From positions 62,001-126,000 of the forward strand of contig NZ_BMTL01000026.1 of the NCBI RefSeq assembly GCF_014649655.1: 64,000 nucleotides of DNA, given 5' to 3'. The notes under the pieces are model-generated. The model ran no database searches, had not been told where the DNA came from, and saw only the letters and a list, made by a program, of their open reading frames with translations. The position numbers and the translations under genes were made by a program. Source of the stretch: Streptomyces humidus. GTDB taxonomy: Bacteria > Actinomycetota > Actinomycetes > Streptomycetales > Streptomycetaceae. Positions 36,444 through 44,976 of this stretch are shown here, piece after piece (the stretch's first letter is position 1; every line of letters begins with the position of its first letter).

Positions 36444-37913
36444 TCAGCCGCGGAACCAGCGCTGCGGCCGGGGTTGGATGTTCTGCCAGATGTGTTTGGG
36501 CTCTCGGTACTCGTTCAGGCCGGTCGGTCCCAGCTCCCGGCCCACACCCGAATGCCCGAAACCTCCCCACTCCGCCTGCGGCACATAGGGGTGGTAGTCG
36601 TTGATCCACACGGTGCCGTGCCGCAGCCGCCGGGCGACCCGCTGCGCCTTGCCGGCGTCCTGCGTCCACACCGCGCCGGCCAACCCGTACTCGGTGTCGT
36701 TGGCGATGCGCACGGCGTCGTCCTCGCCGCTGAAGCGCTCCACGGTGAGCACCGGGCCGAACGACTCCTCGTGCACCACACGCATGTCCTGTCGGCACTC
36801 GTCGAGAACGGTGGGCAGGTAGTAGTGGCCGCCCGCCAGCGCGGGGTCGCCGGGGCGTTCGCCGCCGCAGCGCAGGACGGCGCCTTCGGCGAGGCCGGCC
36901 GCGACATACGCCTCGACCTTGTCCAGGTGCTGCGCGGAGATCAGCGCACCGGTCTCGGCCTCGGGGTCGTAGGGGCCGCCGAGCCGGATGAGCCGGGCGC
37001 GCCGGACGACCTCGTCGACGAAACGGTCGTGCAGGCCGTCCTCGACGATCAGGCGGGCGCCGGCCGAGCACACCTGTCCCGAGTGCAGGAAGACCGCGGT
37101 GAGGGCGAAGTCCACAGCCGTCTCGAAGTCGGCGTCGGCGAAGACGACGTTGGGGTTCTTGCCGCCGAGTTCGAGCGCGACCTTCTTCACGGTCGCGGCG
37201 GCGGTGGCCATGATGTGCCTGCCGGTGGCCAGACCGCCGGTGAAGGAGACCATGTCGACGTCCGGGTGCTCGGAGAGCGGCGCGCCGACCTCGGGCCCGG
37301 CGCCCAGCACGAGGTTGGCGGCGCCCGCCGGCAGCCCGGCCTCTTCCAGCGCCCGCATCAGCAGGACGGAGGTGGAGGGGGTGAGCTCGCTGGGTTTGAG
37401 GACGATCGTGTTGCCGGCCAGCAGCGCCGGGGCGACCTTCCAACTCGCCTGCAGGAGCGGGTAGTTCCAGGGAGTGATCAGTGCACACACCCCGATCGGC
37501 TCGTAGACGACCCGGCTGACGGCGTCGTCGCGGCCGGTGTCGATCACCCGGCCGGCGTCGGTGCCCGCGAGACCGCCGTAGTAGCGGAAACAGGAGACGA
37601 CGTCGGCGATGTCGTACTCGCTCTCCACCACCCGCTTGCCGGTGTCGAGCGACTCCGCGCGGGCGAAGCCCTTGGCGTCGCGCTCGATGATGTCGGCGGT
37701 GCGCAGCAGCAGTGCGCCGCGCTCCCGCTCGGGGGTGCCCGGCCAGGGGCCGGCGTCGAAGGCCTCCCTGGCCGCGGCGATGGCCGCCTCGGTGTCGGGT
37801 CGCGTCCCTTCCGAGACGGTCGCCGTGAGCGTGCCGTCAGCGGGACACCGGATCTCGCGGTGACCACCGGCCACCGGAGCCCGCCATTCGCCATTCACAT
37901 ACAGGTCTGCCAC
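36444..37913 (-). CDS. betB: Betaine aldehyde dehydrogenase
   Basis: An NAD-dependent aldehyde dehydrogenase of 489 residues with catalytic Glu248 (ELGGKNPNVV) and Cys282 (SGQVCSAG), and the N-terminal CRYY-like FRYYGGLAG of betaine aldehyde dehydrogenases. It oxidises betaine aldehyde to glycine betaine. The GTG at 37913 with GGAAGG upstream gives the normal N-terminus. It heads the operon with the betaine ABC transporter. An alternative would be an aminoaldehyde or 4-trimethylaminobutyraldehyde dehydrogenase, but its neighbours betA and gbcA argue against that. Confidence 0.9.
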   Translation of the reverse strand: MADLYVNGEWRAPVAGGHREIRCPADGTLTATVSEGTRPDTEAAIAAAREAFDAGPWPGTPERERGALLLRTADIIERDAKGFARAESLDTGKRVVESEYDIADVVSCFRYYGGLAGTDAGRVIDTGRDDAVSRVVYEPIGVCALITPWNYPLLQASWKVAPALLAGNTIVLKPSELTPSTSVLLMRALEEAGLPAGAANLVLGAGPEVGAPLSEHPDVDMVSFTGGLATGRHIMATAAATVKKVALELGGKNPNVVFADADFETAVDFALTAVFLHSGQVCSAGARLIVEDGLHDRFVDEVVRRARLIRLGGPYDPEAETGALISAQHLDKVEAYVAAGLAEGAVLRCGGERPGDPALAGGHYYLPTVLDECRQDMRVVHEESFGPVLTVERFSGEDDAVRIANDTEYGLAGAVWTQDAGKAQRVARRLRHGTVWINDYHPYVPQAEWGGFGHSGVGRELGPTGLNEYREPKHIWQNIQPRPQRWFRG

Positions 37914-37939
37914 GCGCCGAGCCTTCCGACTGAAATTCG

Positions 37940-37975
37940 TTGCGCATCGTGCACCCGATTGCTTGTGATGGAACA
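37940..37975. promoter_or_regulatory. Tandem IclR-type boxes upstream of betB
   Basis: GTTGCG-CATCG-TGCACC (37940-37956) and ATTGCT-TGTGA-TGGAAC (37959-37975) start 19 bp apart, 27-62 bp before the betB start on the minus strand. Confidence 0.6.
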
Positions 37976-38081
37976 CCCTGTCGGCTGACCAGGCGAACGT
38001 CAAGATGTTCAGGGATGACGATTTGGACATGCGGCCACTTGACCGCCCACCCTTGACCGCAGGCGGCGCCGAGCCGACCAT

Positions 38082-38117
38082 GTTGCGTATCGCTCACCTT
38101 GTTGTGCAATACGCACC
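38082..38117. promoter_or_regulatory. Tandem IclR-type boxes upstream of purU
   Basis: GTTGCG-TATCG-CTCACC (38082-38098) and GTTGTG-CAATA-CGCACC (38101-38117) start 19 bp apart and end 14 bp before the purU ATG. They lie so close to the start that repression is the simplest reading. The betB boxes are about 110 bp away in the same divergent region. Confidence 0.65.
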
Positions 38118-38131
38118 GACGGAGGCCGCCC

Positions 38132-39004
38132 ATGTCCCCTCGACCGCAACCTGGCCGTGAGTTCGTCCTGACGCTTTCCTGCCCCGACAGCGCGGGGCTG
38201 GTTCACGCCGTGAGCGGCTTCCTCGTCAGGAACTCCGGCAACATCCTGGAAAGCCAGCAGTTCGACGACCGACTTCAGGGCCGGTTCTTCATGCGGGTCC
38301 ACTTCGACGTCTCCGACCCGGACGTCGGCCTGGAGAGCCTGCGGTACCGCTTCGGCCCCGTCGCCCAGGCCTACGGCATCTCGTGGTCCCTCAGCGACGC
38401 CTCCACGCCGACCCGGACCCTGATCATGGTGTCCAAGTTCGGGCACTGCCTGAACGACCTTCTCTTCCGCCAACGGGCGGGCGCGCTCAACATCGAGATC
38501 CCCGCGATCGTCTCCAACCACCGGGATTTCGAGAAGCTCGCGCAGACGTACAACGTCCCCTTCCACCACGTCCCGGTGACCCGGGACAGCAAGCCGGACG
38601 CCGAGGCGCGGCTGCTCGAACTGGTCCGTGACCTCGACATCGACCTGGTGGTGCTGGCCCGCTACATGCAGATCCTCTCCGACGACCTGTGCAAGGAGCT
38701 GGACGGCCGCGCCATCAACATCCACCACTCCTTCCTGCCCAGTTTCAAGGGTGCACGCCCTTACGACCAGGCCTACGACCGCGGCGTGAAGCTCGTCGGC
38801 GCGACGGCGCACTACGTGACGTCCGACCTCGACGAGGGCCAGATCATCGAGCAGGACGTGGTCCGGGTGGACCACTCGCTGGACCCCGGCGAGCTGGTCA
38901 CGGTCGGCCGGGACGTGGAGGCCCAGGTGCTCGCGCACGCGGTGAAGTGGCACAGCGAGAACCGTGTCATGGTCGAGGGCAACCGCACCGTCGTCTTCCG
39001 CTGA
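38132..39004 (+). CDS. purU: Formyltetrahydrofolate deformylase
   Basis: A 290-residue PurU with an N-terminal ACT domain (FVLTLSCPDSAGLVHAVSGF) and a C-terminal formyltransferase-like hydrolase domain with Asn196, His198 (INIHHSFLPSFKGA) and the catalytic Asp downstream. It hydrolyses 10-formyl-THF to THF and formate, so it regenerates THF for the dimethylglycine and sarcosine oxidases. The ATG at 38132 with GGAGG is preferred over the TTG at 38099, which lies inside the operator. Monocistronic on the plus strand. Confidence 0.95.
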   Translation: MSPRPQPGREFVLTLSCPDSAGLVHAVSGFLVRNSGNILESQQFDDRLQGRFFMRVHFDVSDPDVGLESLRYRFGPVAQAYGISWSLSDASTPTRTLIMVSKFGHCLNDLLFRQRAGALNIEIPAIVSNHRDFEKLAQTYNVPFHHVPVTRDSKPDAEARLLELVRDLDIDLVVLARYMQILSDDLCKELDGRAINIHHSFLPSFKGARPYDQAYDRGVKLVGATAHYVTSDLDEGQIIEQDVVRVDHSLDPGELVTVGRDVEAQVLAHAVKWHSENRVMVEGNRTVVFR

Positions 39005-39091
39005 ACACCGCGACGTCCGTATACGAACGCCGGACGGGCCCGAGGGCCCGTCCGGCGTCCGGCGTCCGGCGACGTGGGAGAGGGAGTGTGC

Positions 39092-39928
39092 TCAGTCCTC
39101 CAGGCGGTCCAGCAGGGCCCGCCGCCACCGCTCCGTCTCCGCGATCTGGTTGAAGGTGAACAGGTGCAGCCCCGCCACCCGGGACCCGGGGTCGGCGAGG
39201 GCGTCGCGCGCGCGGCTGAGCAGCTTTTCGGGCGCATAGCCGCCGGGAGCGGCGAAGCGCAGGAACCACGACGGGTGCCGGGTCAGAAAGCGGGCCGACT
39301 CCCCCACCCCGATCTTCGTCGCCATGGCGAGCAGCTTCGCCCGCTGCACGGGCCCCGCGACGCCTACGTGGACCGGCAGAGTCACCCCCCGGCGTCTCAC
39401 CCGCAGGAGCCAGTCCCCGAGCACCCGCGGGTCGAAGCAGAGGTTGCTCACGATGTACGTGGCGTGCTCGCGCTTGTCCCACATCGCCTGGACGGTGACG
39501 TCGTCGTGGATGAGCGGATGGCTCTCGGGGTATCCGGTCACCCCGACCCGGGCGAACGGCCCGCCCAGCTCGCTCAGCCGGCGCAGCACCGGCAGCGACC
39601 CGTGGTAGGGCCCGGCCGGCGGGTCGGCGTCGCCCGCGGGGACGAACACGTCGTCGACGCGCGCCTCGCGCAGCCGGTCCACGACCTCCTTCAGGTGCAG
39701 GTCGTCCCGCAGCAGCCGGGCGGGGACGTGCGGGACCGTACGGTACCCGTGCGCGGCCAGCCGGCCGGCGAGGTCGAGGGTCGGTTCCAGGCCCTTGACC
39801 GGTGACGCCGTCACGGTGACGACGACGTCGCGCGGGACGTGGGCGAGGACCTTCTCCTCGGTGGCCCTCGCCGGCAGCACCTCGTAGCGGACCGTGCTCA
39901 GCAGCGCGCGCAGCCCTGCGGCGGCCAA
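39092..39928 (-). CDS. Methylenetetrahydrofolate reductase-family protein
   Basis: A 278-residue TIM-barrel protein of the MTHFR family (VVVTVTASPVKGLEPTLDLA; DVFVPAGDADPP; GYPESHPLI; TYIVSNLCFDP; FLRFAAPGGYAPEKLL). The TTG start at 39928 has GGAG upstream and lies 3 nt after the betA stop, so it is in the betA transcript. Sequence features are atypical of housekeeping MetF; MTHFR-like genes occur in betaine and dimethylglycine catabolic clusters, where they may oxidise or reduce THF-bound carbon. Reaction direction and cofactor are not visible. Confidence 0.75.
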   Translation of the reverse strand: MAAAGLRALLSTVRYEVLPARATEEKVLAHVPRDVVVTVTASPVKGLEPTLDLAGRLAAHGYRTVPHVPARLLRDDLHLKEVVDRLREARVDDVFVPAGDADPPAGPYHGSLPVLRRLSELGGPFARVGVTGYPESHPLIHDDVTVQAMWDKREHATYIVSNLCFDPRVLGDWLLRVRRRGVTLPVHVGVAGPVQRAKLLAMATKIGVGESARFLTRHPSWFLRFAAPGGYAPEKLLSRARDALADPGSRVAGLHLFTFNQIAETERWRRALLDRLED

Positions 39929-39931
39929 CGT

Positions 39932-41602
39932 CTACTCCGCCTGCTTCTGGATGTCACGATGGCGGTAGTACGCGGCCTTCGAGGCGGCCAGGGGCTGCTT
40001 GCCCAGGATCAGGTCGGCGGCCTTCTCCGCGATCATCATCACCGGTGCGTAGATGTTGCCGTTGGTCACGTACGGCATGACGGAGGCGTCGACCACCCGC
40101 AGCCCGTCCACGCCGTGCACACGCATGCTGGTGGGGTCCACGACGGACATCTCATCGGTGCCCATCTTGCAGGTGCAGGACGGATGCAGGGCCGTCTCAC
40201 CGTCCTTGGCGACCCAGGCCAGGATCTCCTCGTCCGACTCGACGGACGGTCCGGGCGAGATCTCCCCGCCGTTGTAGGGGGCGAGCGCGGGCTGGTTGAG
40301 GAGCTTGCGCGCCACCCGGATCGCCTCGACCCACTCCCGGCGGTCCTGCTCGGTGGAGAGGTAGTTGAAGCGCAGGGCGGGGTGCTCCCTCGGGTCCCGG
40401 CTCTTGATCTTCACCGAGCCGATGGCGTCGGAGTACATGGGTCCGACATGCACCTGATAGCCGTGGCCGCCTGCGGGCACGGAGCCGTCGTAGCGGACCG
40501 CGATCGGCAGGAAGTGGAACATCAGGTTGGGGTAGTCGACGTCCTCGTTGCTGCGGGCGAACCCGCCGGCCTCGAAGTGGTTGGTGGCGGCCGGGCCCTT
40601 GCGGAACAGCCACTGCAGCCCGATGAAGGGCGCCCGCCACTTCGCCAGGTAGGGCTGCATGGAGACGGGCTGCGTGCAGGCGTACTGGATGTAGACCTCC
40701 AGGTGGTCCTGCATGTTCTCGCCGACGCCCGGGAGGTCGTGGACGACGTCGATGCCGAGGGACCTGAGTTCTTCGGCGTTGCCGACGCCGGAGAGCTGGA
40801 GCAGCTGGGGTGAGTTGATCGCGCCGCCGCAGAGGATGACCTCCGTGGCCCGGACCTGCTTGGGGGCGCCCTTGCCGCGCCGGTATTCGACGCCGACGGC
40901 CCTCTTGCCCTCGAAGAGGACACGGGTGACGAGGGCGCGGGTGGTGACGGTGAGGTTGGGCCGGCTGCGGACGGGCTTCAGGTACGCCTTCGAGGCCGAG
41001 AGCCGGCGACCGCGGTGGACGTTGCGGTCGAACTTGGCGAAGCCTTCCTGCCTGAAGCCGTTGACGTCGTCGGTGGGCGCGTAGCCGGCCTCCTCGGTGG
41101 CCTTGAGGAAGGCCCCGAAGAGCGGGTTCGTCGCCGGGCCGCGTTCCAGGACGAGGGGGCCGTCGTGGCCGCGGAATTCGTCGTCGGGTTCGGCCGCGAG
41201 ACAGTTCTCCATGCGCCGGAAGTACGGCAGACAGTGCGCGTAGTCCCAGGTCTCCATCCCGGGGTCGGCGGCCCAGCGCTCGTAGTCCATGGGGTTGCCG
41301 CGCTGGAAGATCATGCCGTTGATGCTGCTGGACCCGCCCAGCACCTTGCCGCGCGCGTGATAGACGCGCCGGCCGCCCATGTGGGGCTCCGGCTCGGATT
41401 CGTACTTCCAGTCGTAGAAGCGGCTGCCGATCGGATAGGTCAGCGCCGCGGGCATGTGGATGAAGACGTCCCACGGGAAGTCCGACCGGCCCGCCTCCAG
41501 GACCAGAACCCGGTTCGCCGGGTCGGCGGACAGCCTGTTTGCCAGTGCACTGCCCGCGGAACCACCACCGACGATGACGAAGTCGTACTGCACAGGAGCC
41601 AT
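39932..41602 (-). CDS. betA: Choline dehydrogenase (GMC oxidoreductase)
   Basis: A GMC flavoprotein of 556 residues: FAD motif FVIVGGGSAGSALANRL, GMC signature 1 GKVLGGSSSINGMIFQRG, signature 2 GAINSPQLLQLSGVGN and the catalytic His in ALHPSCTCKMG. Size and the YDWKYESEPEPHMGGR region are typical of BetA. It oxidises choline to betaine aldehyde at the membrane. The ATG at 41602 is preferred. It has its own promoter with tandem boxes 50-85 bp upstream and is followed by the MTHFR-like gene. Confidence 0.92.
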   Translation of the reverse strand: MAPVQYDFVIVGGGSAGSALANRLSADPANRVLVLEAGRSDFPWDVFIHMPAALTYPIGSRFYDWKYESEPEPHMGGRRVYHARGKVLGGSSSINGMIFQRGNPMDYERWAADPGMETWDYAHCLPYFRRMENCLAAEPDDEFRGHDGPLVLERGPATNPLFGAFLKATEEAGYAPTDDVNGFRQEGFAKFDRNVHRGRRLSASKAYLKPVRSRPNLTVTTRALVTRVLFEGKRAVGVEYRRGKGAPKQVRATEVILCGGAINSPQLLQLSGVGNAEELRSLGIDVVHDLPGVGENMQDHLEVYIQYACTQPVSMQPYLAKWRAPFIGLQWLFRKGPAATNHFEAGGFARSNEDVDYPNLMFHFLPIAVRYDGSVPAGGHGYQVHVGPMYSDAIGSVKIKSRDPREHPALRFNYLSTEQDRREWVEAIRVARKLLNQPALAPYNGGEISPGPSVESDEEILAWVAKDGETALHPSCTCKMGTDEMSVVDPTSMRVHGVDGLRVVDASVMPYVTNGNIYAPVMMIAEKAADLILGKQPLAASKAAYYRHRDIQKQAE

Positions 41603-41651
41603 GGTGCCTCGTCTCACTCGCGCCGTAGATATGCGTGGCATGCTAGACCTG

Positions 41652-41687
41652 GCAGCGCCATACGCACCAGGTTGCGAACGGCGCAAC
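41652..41687. promoter_or_regulatory. Tandem IclR-type boxes upstream of betA
   Basis: GCAGCG-CCATA-CGCACC (41652-41668) and the perfect dyad GTTGCG-AACGG-CGCAAC (41671-41687) start 19 bp apart. The second is the best single match to the island consensus. Confidence 0.7.
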
Positions 41688-41725
41688 TTATGGAACTTCG
41701 TTTCGGACCGGTCGATTACAGCCGC

Positions 41726-41761
41726 GTTGTATACTGCGCATATAGTTGCACTATGAGCAAC
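41726..41761. promoter_or_regulatory. Tandem IclR-type boxes overlapping the iclR start
   Basis: GTTGTA-TACTG-CGCATA (41726-41742) and GTTGCA-CTATG-AGCAAC (41745-41761) start 19 bp apart. The second contains the ATG of the regulator, an arrangement that predicts negative autoregulation. Confidence 0.7.
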
Positions 41762-42550
41762 TACAGTGTGGGCGCCGAAGCGTCGGGTTCACCCACGGGC
41801 GGGGTGCAGTCGGTGGACCGCGCCATCAGCGTCCTCGAGATCCTCGCGCAGCGCGGCGAAGCCGGGGTCAGCGAGGTGGCTGCCGAGATCGAGGTGCACA
41901 AGTCGACGGCCTTCCGGCTGCTCGGCGCCCTGGAGGCGCGCGGCCTCGTCGAGCAGGCCGGCGAGCGCGGCAAGTACCGGCTCGGGTTCGGCATCGTGCG
42001 CCTGGCCGGCGCGGTCACGGGCCGCATCGACATCACGCAGCAGGGTCGTCCCGTGTGCGAGCGGCTGGCCGAGGAGATCGGCGAGACCGTCAACATCGCC
42101 GTCATGCAGGAGCGGTACGCGATCAACCTGTACCAGGTGCGCGGGCCGGGGGCCGTCACCGCGCACAACTGGGTGGGCCAGTTGACTCCACTGCACGCCA
42201 CGTCGAGCGGCAAGATCCTGCTGGCCCACCTCGCGGAGAAGGAGCGCGCCGAGCTGCTGTCCGCCGCGGGCATGAAGAAGGTCACCCCGCACACCGTCAC
42301 GGCGAGGACGAAGCTGGAGAAGGGCCTCGTCACCGCCCGGGAGCGGGGTTACGCCTTCACGCTGGAGGAGTTCGAGATCGGCCTGCACGCCATGGCCGCG
42401 CCGGTGCGCAACCGGGACGGCGAGGTCGTCGCCGCCCTCAGCGCCTCCGGGCCCTCCTACCGGTTCACCGAGGAGCGGCTGCACGAACTGTCCCCGGTGC
42501 TGGTCGAGGGCGCGGCCGAGATCAGTCACCGCATGGGTTTCCTCGGCTGA
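41753..42550 (+). CDS. IclR-family regulator of the betaine island (candidate)
   Basis: A 265-residue IclR protein: winged helix-turn-helix at residues 20-80 (SVDRAISVLEILAQRGEAGV then EVAAEIEVHKSTAFRLLGAL) and a C-terminal effector domain (GETVNIAVMQERYAINLYQV; HATSSGKILLAHL; FTLEEFEIGLHAMAAPVRN). The ATG at 41753 is chosen because it gives the standard N-terminus, and it lies inside its own candidate operator. It is divergent from betA and convergent with gbcA copy 2, with 1 nt between the stops. Recurrence of the same tandem dyads before most operons of the island makes it the likely master regulator. Effector unknown; betaine or dimethylglycine are candidates. Confidence 0.88.
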   Translation: MSNYSVGAEASGSPTGGVQSVDRAISVLEILAQRGEAGVSEVAAEIEVHKSTAFRLLGALEARGLVEQAGERGKYRLGFGIVRLAGAVTGRIDITQQGRPVCERLAEEIGETVNIAVMQERYAINLYQVRGPGAVTAHNWVGQLTPLHATSSGKILLAHLAEKERAELLSAAGMKKVTPHTVTARTKLEKGLVTARERGYAFTLEEFEIGLHAMAAPVRNRDGEVVAALSASGPSYRFTEERLHELSPVLVEGAAEISHRMGFLG

Positions 42551-42551
42551 A

Positions 42552-43682
42552 TCACCCCTGAGGAGTGCCGAGGCGCTCGTTCACCCAGTCATGGAAGGCG
42601 CCGATGTGGTGCTCGCTGGGCACCAGCACGCCGCCCCCGGTGTACAGCCGGGAGCTCATGCCGGGCTGGGTGCGCTCACAGGCCTCGAAGTCCTGACGGT
42701 TGACCCGGTCGAACAGCTCCACGGACCGGCTGACGTCCTTGCCGCTCTCCACGACGTGCGGCAGATACAGCCAGTCACACTCGACGACCGTACGGTCGGC
42801 CGCCATCGGATACATCCGGTGGAAGATCACATGATCGGGCACCAGGTTGACGAACACCTGCGGCTTCACCGTGATCGCGTAATAACGGCGGTCCTGCTCC
42901 TCCGCCACCCCCGGAATCCGGTCCAGACCCTCCGAACCGTCGACCGTGAACCCCCGCACCTCCTCACCGAACTCCGCCCCGTGACCCACGTAGTACTGAG
43001 CGGCATACCCGTCCGCGAACTCCGGCAGCACCTCGGTCAGCTCAGGATGGATCGTCGCACAGTGATAACACTCCATGAAGTTCTCGACGATGAGCTTCCA
43101 GTTCGCCCTCACGTCGTACGTGATCCGCCGCCCGACCGACAGACCGCCGACGCCGTACCGCTCGATCGACTCGACGTCACCCAGGCGCTCCACGACCGCG
43201 CCCTGCACCTCCTCCTCGAACGACGGCGGCTCGTCGGCCAGACACACCCACACATAACCGAGCCACTCCCGCACATGAACGCCGGCCAGACCGTACGCGG
43301 TCCGGTCGACGTCCGGCATCGACGTCAGGTTCGGCGCAGCGACCAGCCTGCCGTCCAGACCGTACGTCCAGGCATGGTACGGACACTGGAAAGCCCGCTT
43401 GACCTCACCGGACTCCTCCGTGCAGAGCCTGGCCCCACGGTGCCGGCAGACGTTGAAGAACGCACGCACCGAACCGTCCCGGGCCCGGGTCACAAGGACA
43501 CTCTCCCGCCCGACCTGAAACGTGCGGAAAGCACCCGGCTTCGCCAGATCGGAACCACGGGCCACACAGAACCACATGGCCTCGAAGATGCGCTCCTGCT
43601 CCTGGGCGAAGACCGCCGGATCGGTGTAGGAGGAGCCGGGAAGAGTGGCGATCAGGCTGTCGGGCAGGCTGCTCGAGGTCAC
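42552..43682 (-). CDS. gbcA: Rieske oxygenase, glycine betaine demethylase (copy 2)
   Basis: A 376-residue protein nearly identical to the one at 20040-21173, with all Rieske (C-R-H, C-x2-H) and iron ligands conserved. Only about the first 20 residues (TSSSLPDSLIATLPGSSYT against TLTNLPPSLIPTLSGEYYT) and the last 15-20 (HDWVNERLGTPQG against HTWLQNKLDVGPAR) differ; the shared middle of about 1 kb is almost unchanged at the DNA level, including silent sites. It has its own promoter region with a dyad at 43749. The adjacent Rieske ferredoxin and FAD reductase are the probable electron donors. Confidence 0.88.
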   Translation of the reverse strand: MTSSSLPDSLIATLPGSSYTDPAVFAQEQERIFEAMWFCVARGSDLAKPGAFRTFQVGRESVLVTRARDGSVRAFFNVCRHRGARLCTEESGEVKRAFQCPYHAWTYGLDGRLVAAPNLTSMPDVDRTAYGLAGVHVREWLGYVWVCLADEPPSFEEEVQGAVVERLGDVESIERYGVGGLSVGRRITYDVRANWKLIVENFMECYHCATIHPELTEVLPEFADGYAAQYYVGHGAEFGEEVRGFTVDGSEGLDRIPGVAEEQDRRYYAITVKPQVFVNLVPDHVIFHRMYPMAADRTVVECDWLYLPHVVESGKDVSRSVELFDRVNRQDFEACERTQPGMSSRLYTGGGVLVPSEHHIGAFHDWVNERLGTPQG

Positions 43683-43748
43683 GTGTCACTCCTCGGTGAA
43701 CGTCGCGAAGGGGTCATTCGTACGCCGGGAGGAACGGCTCCGGGCGGC

Positions 43749-43765
43749 GTTGTGCATGGAGCAAC
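43749..43765. promoter_or_regulatory. IclR-type box upstream of gbcA copy 2
   Basis: GTTGTG-CATGG-AGCAAC lies 67-83 bp before the gbcA start. A second copy 19 bp on is only weakly recognisable (TGCGCG-CTGTG-GGCTAC), so this is the one site without a clear partner. Confidence 0.5.
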
Positions 43766-43812
43766 GCTGCGCGCTGTGGGCTACCGCAGCATGGGGTGAC
43801 GCCGGGGCGCCG

Positions 43813-44976
43813 TCAAGACACGGCGGCGGCCAGTTGCTTGCGGGCCCGCATGAACAGCCGCGGCTGGTTCATCCCGAGCACGGCGACCGGACGGCCGTCG
43901 CGCCGGTAGACGGCGAGGACGTCGCGGTCGTCCGCCGTGCCCGCCTCGACGGTGACGCTGTCGGCCTCGGCCGCGTGGCCGGCGAACTGGATGCGAACGC
44001 CGTACTGGTCCGACCAGAAATACGGCGGCCTGGGTACGCCGGGCTCGACCGCACCCCCCGCCAGCAGGGTGGCGACGGCCGCCTCCGGGCGCTCGCGCGC
44101 GCCGGTCCAGTGCTCCACGCGGCGGTGGTGGCCGGCCCGGGGGTCGTACCAGTTGGCGCAGTCGCCGACCGCGACCACCCCGGCGAGGCTGGTACGGCCG
44201 TCCGCGCCGCACTTCACGCCGTTGTCGAGGGCGATGCCGGAACCCTCCAGCCAGCCGACGCACGGGTGGGCGCCGACGCCGACGACCACGAGGTCGGCGG
44301 GGAGCGAGCGGCCGTCCTCCAGCAGAACGGCGTCGACCCTGCTCTCCCCGCTCAGCCCTTTGACCCCGACGCCGCACAACAGCCGCACACCGTGGTCCGC
44401 GTGGAGGCCGGAGACCACGGCGCCCATGGCCGCGCCGAGCGGCCCGGCGAGCGGGGTCGGGGCCGCTTCCACCACGGTCACGTCCAGACCGAGGGCGTAC
44501 GCGGTGGAGGCGACCTCGGCGCCGATGAAACCGCCGCCTATCACCACCAGGCGTCCGCCGCGGGCCAGTTCGTCCCGCAGGGCGCGGGCGTCGTCCAGGG
44601 TGCGCAGGGTGTGCACTCCGGCGAGGCCCGCGGAGCCGGGCAGGGTGCGCGCCACGGCGCCGGTCGCGATGACGAAGCCGTCGGCGCGCACCTCGCGTCC
44701 GTCGGCGAGACGGACGGCGCGCGCGACGTGGTCGAGGCCGGTGGCGCGGGCGCCGAGCAGCCACTGTGCCGCCAGGTCCTCGCCCTCCGCCTCCAGGGCG
44801 AGTTCGGCCTCGCCGAGGGCGCCCGCCAGGAACTCCTTGGACAGCGGGGGCCTGTCGTAAGGGCGGTGCAGCTCGTCCCCGATGACGACCAGGCGCCCGT
44901 CGAAGCCCTGCTTGCGCAGCGAGCGCGCCGCCGACAGTCCGGCGAGGGAGGCGCCGACCACGGCGACGGTCCTCAC
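43813..44976 (-). CDS. FAD-dependent ferredoxin reductase
   Basis: A 387-residue pyridine-nucleotide-disulphide-type reductase with two dinucleotide folds (VAVVGASLAGLSAARSLRKQ; LVVIGGGFIGAEVASTAYAL), the YDRPPLSKEFL motif and VVAVGDCANW typical of ferredoxin/rubredoxin reductases of Rieske oxygenase systems (BphA4/HcaD type). GTG at 44976 overlaps the ferredoxin stop in GTGA. It passes electrons from NADH to the Rieske ferredoxin and probably on to GbcA. It shares a transcript with the ferredoxin. Confidence 0.9.
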   Translation of the reverse strand: MRTVAVVGASLAGLSAARSLRKQGFDGRLVVIGDELHRPYDRPPLSKEFLAGALGEAELALEAEGEDLAAQWLLGARATGLDHVARAVRLADGREVRADGFVIATGAVARTLPGSAGLAGVHTLRTLDDARALRDELARGGRLVVIGGGFIGAEVASTAYALGLDVTVVEAAPTPLAGPLGAAMGAVVSGLHADHGVRLLCGVGVKGLSGESRVDAVLLEDGRSLPADLVVVGVGAHPCVGWLEGSGIALDNGVKCGADGRTSLAGVVAVGDCANWYDPRAGHHRRVEHWTGARERPEAAVATLLAGGAVEPGVPRPPYFWSDQYGVRIQFAGHAAEADSVTVEAGTADDRDVLAVYRRDGRPVAVLGMNQPRLFMRARKQLAAAVS

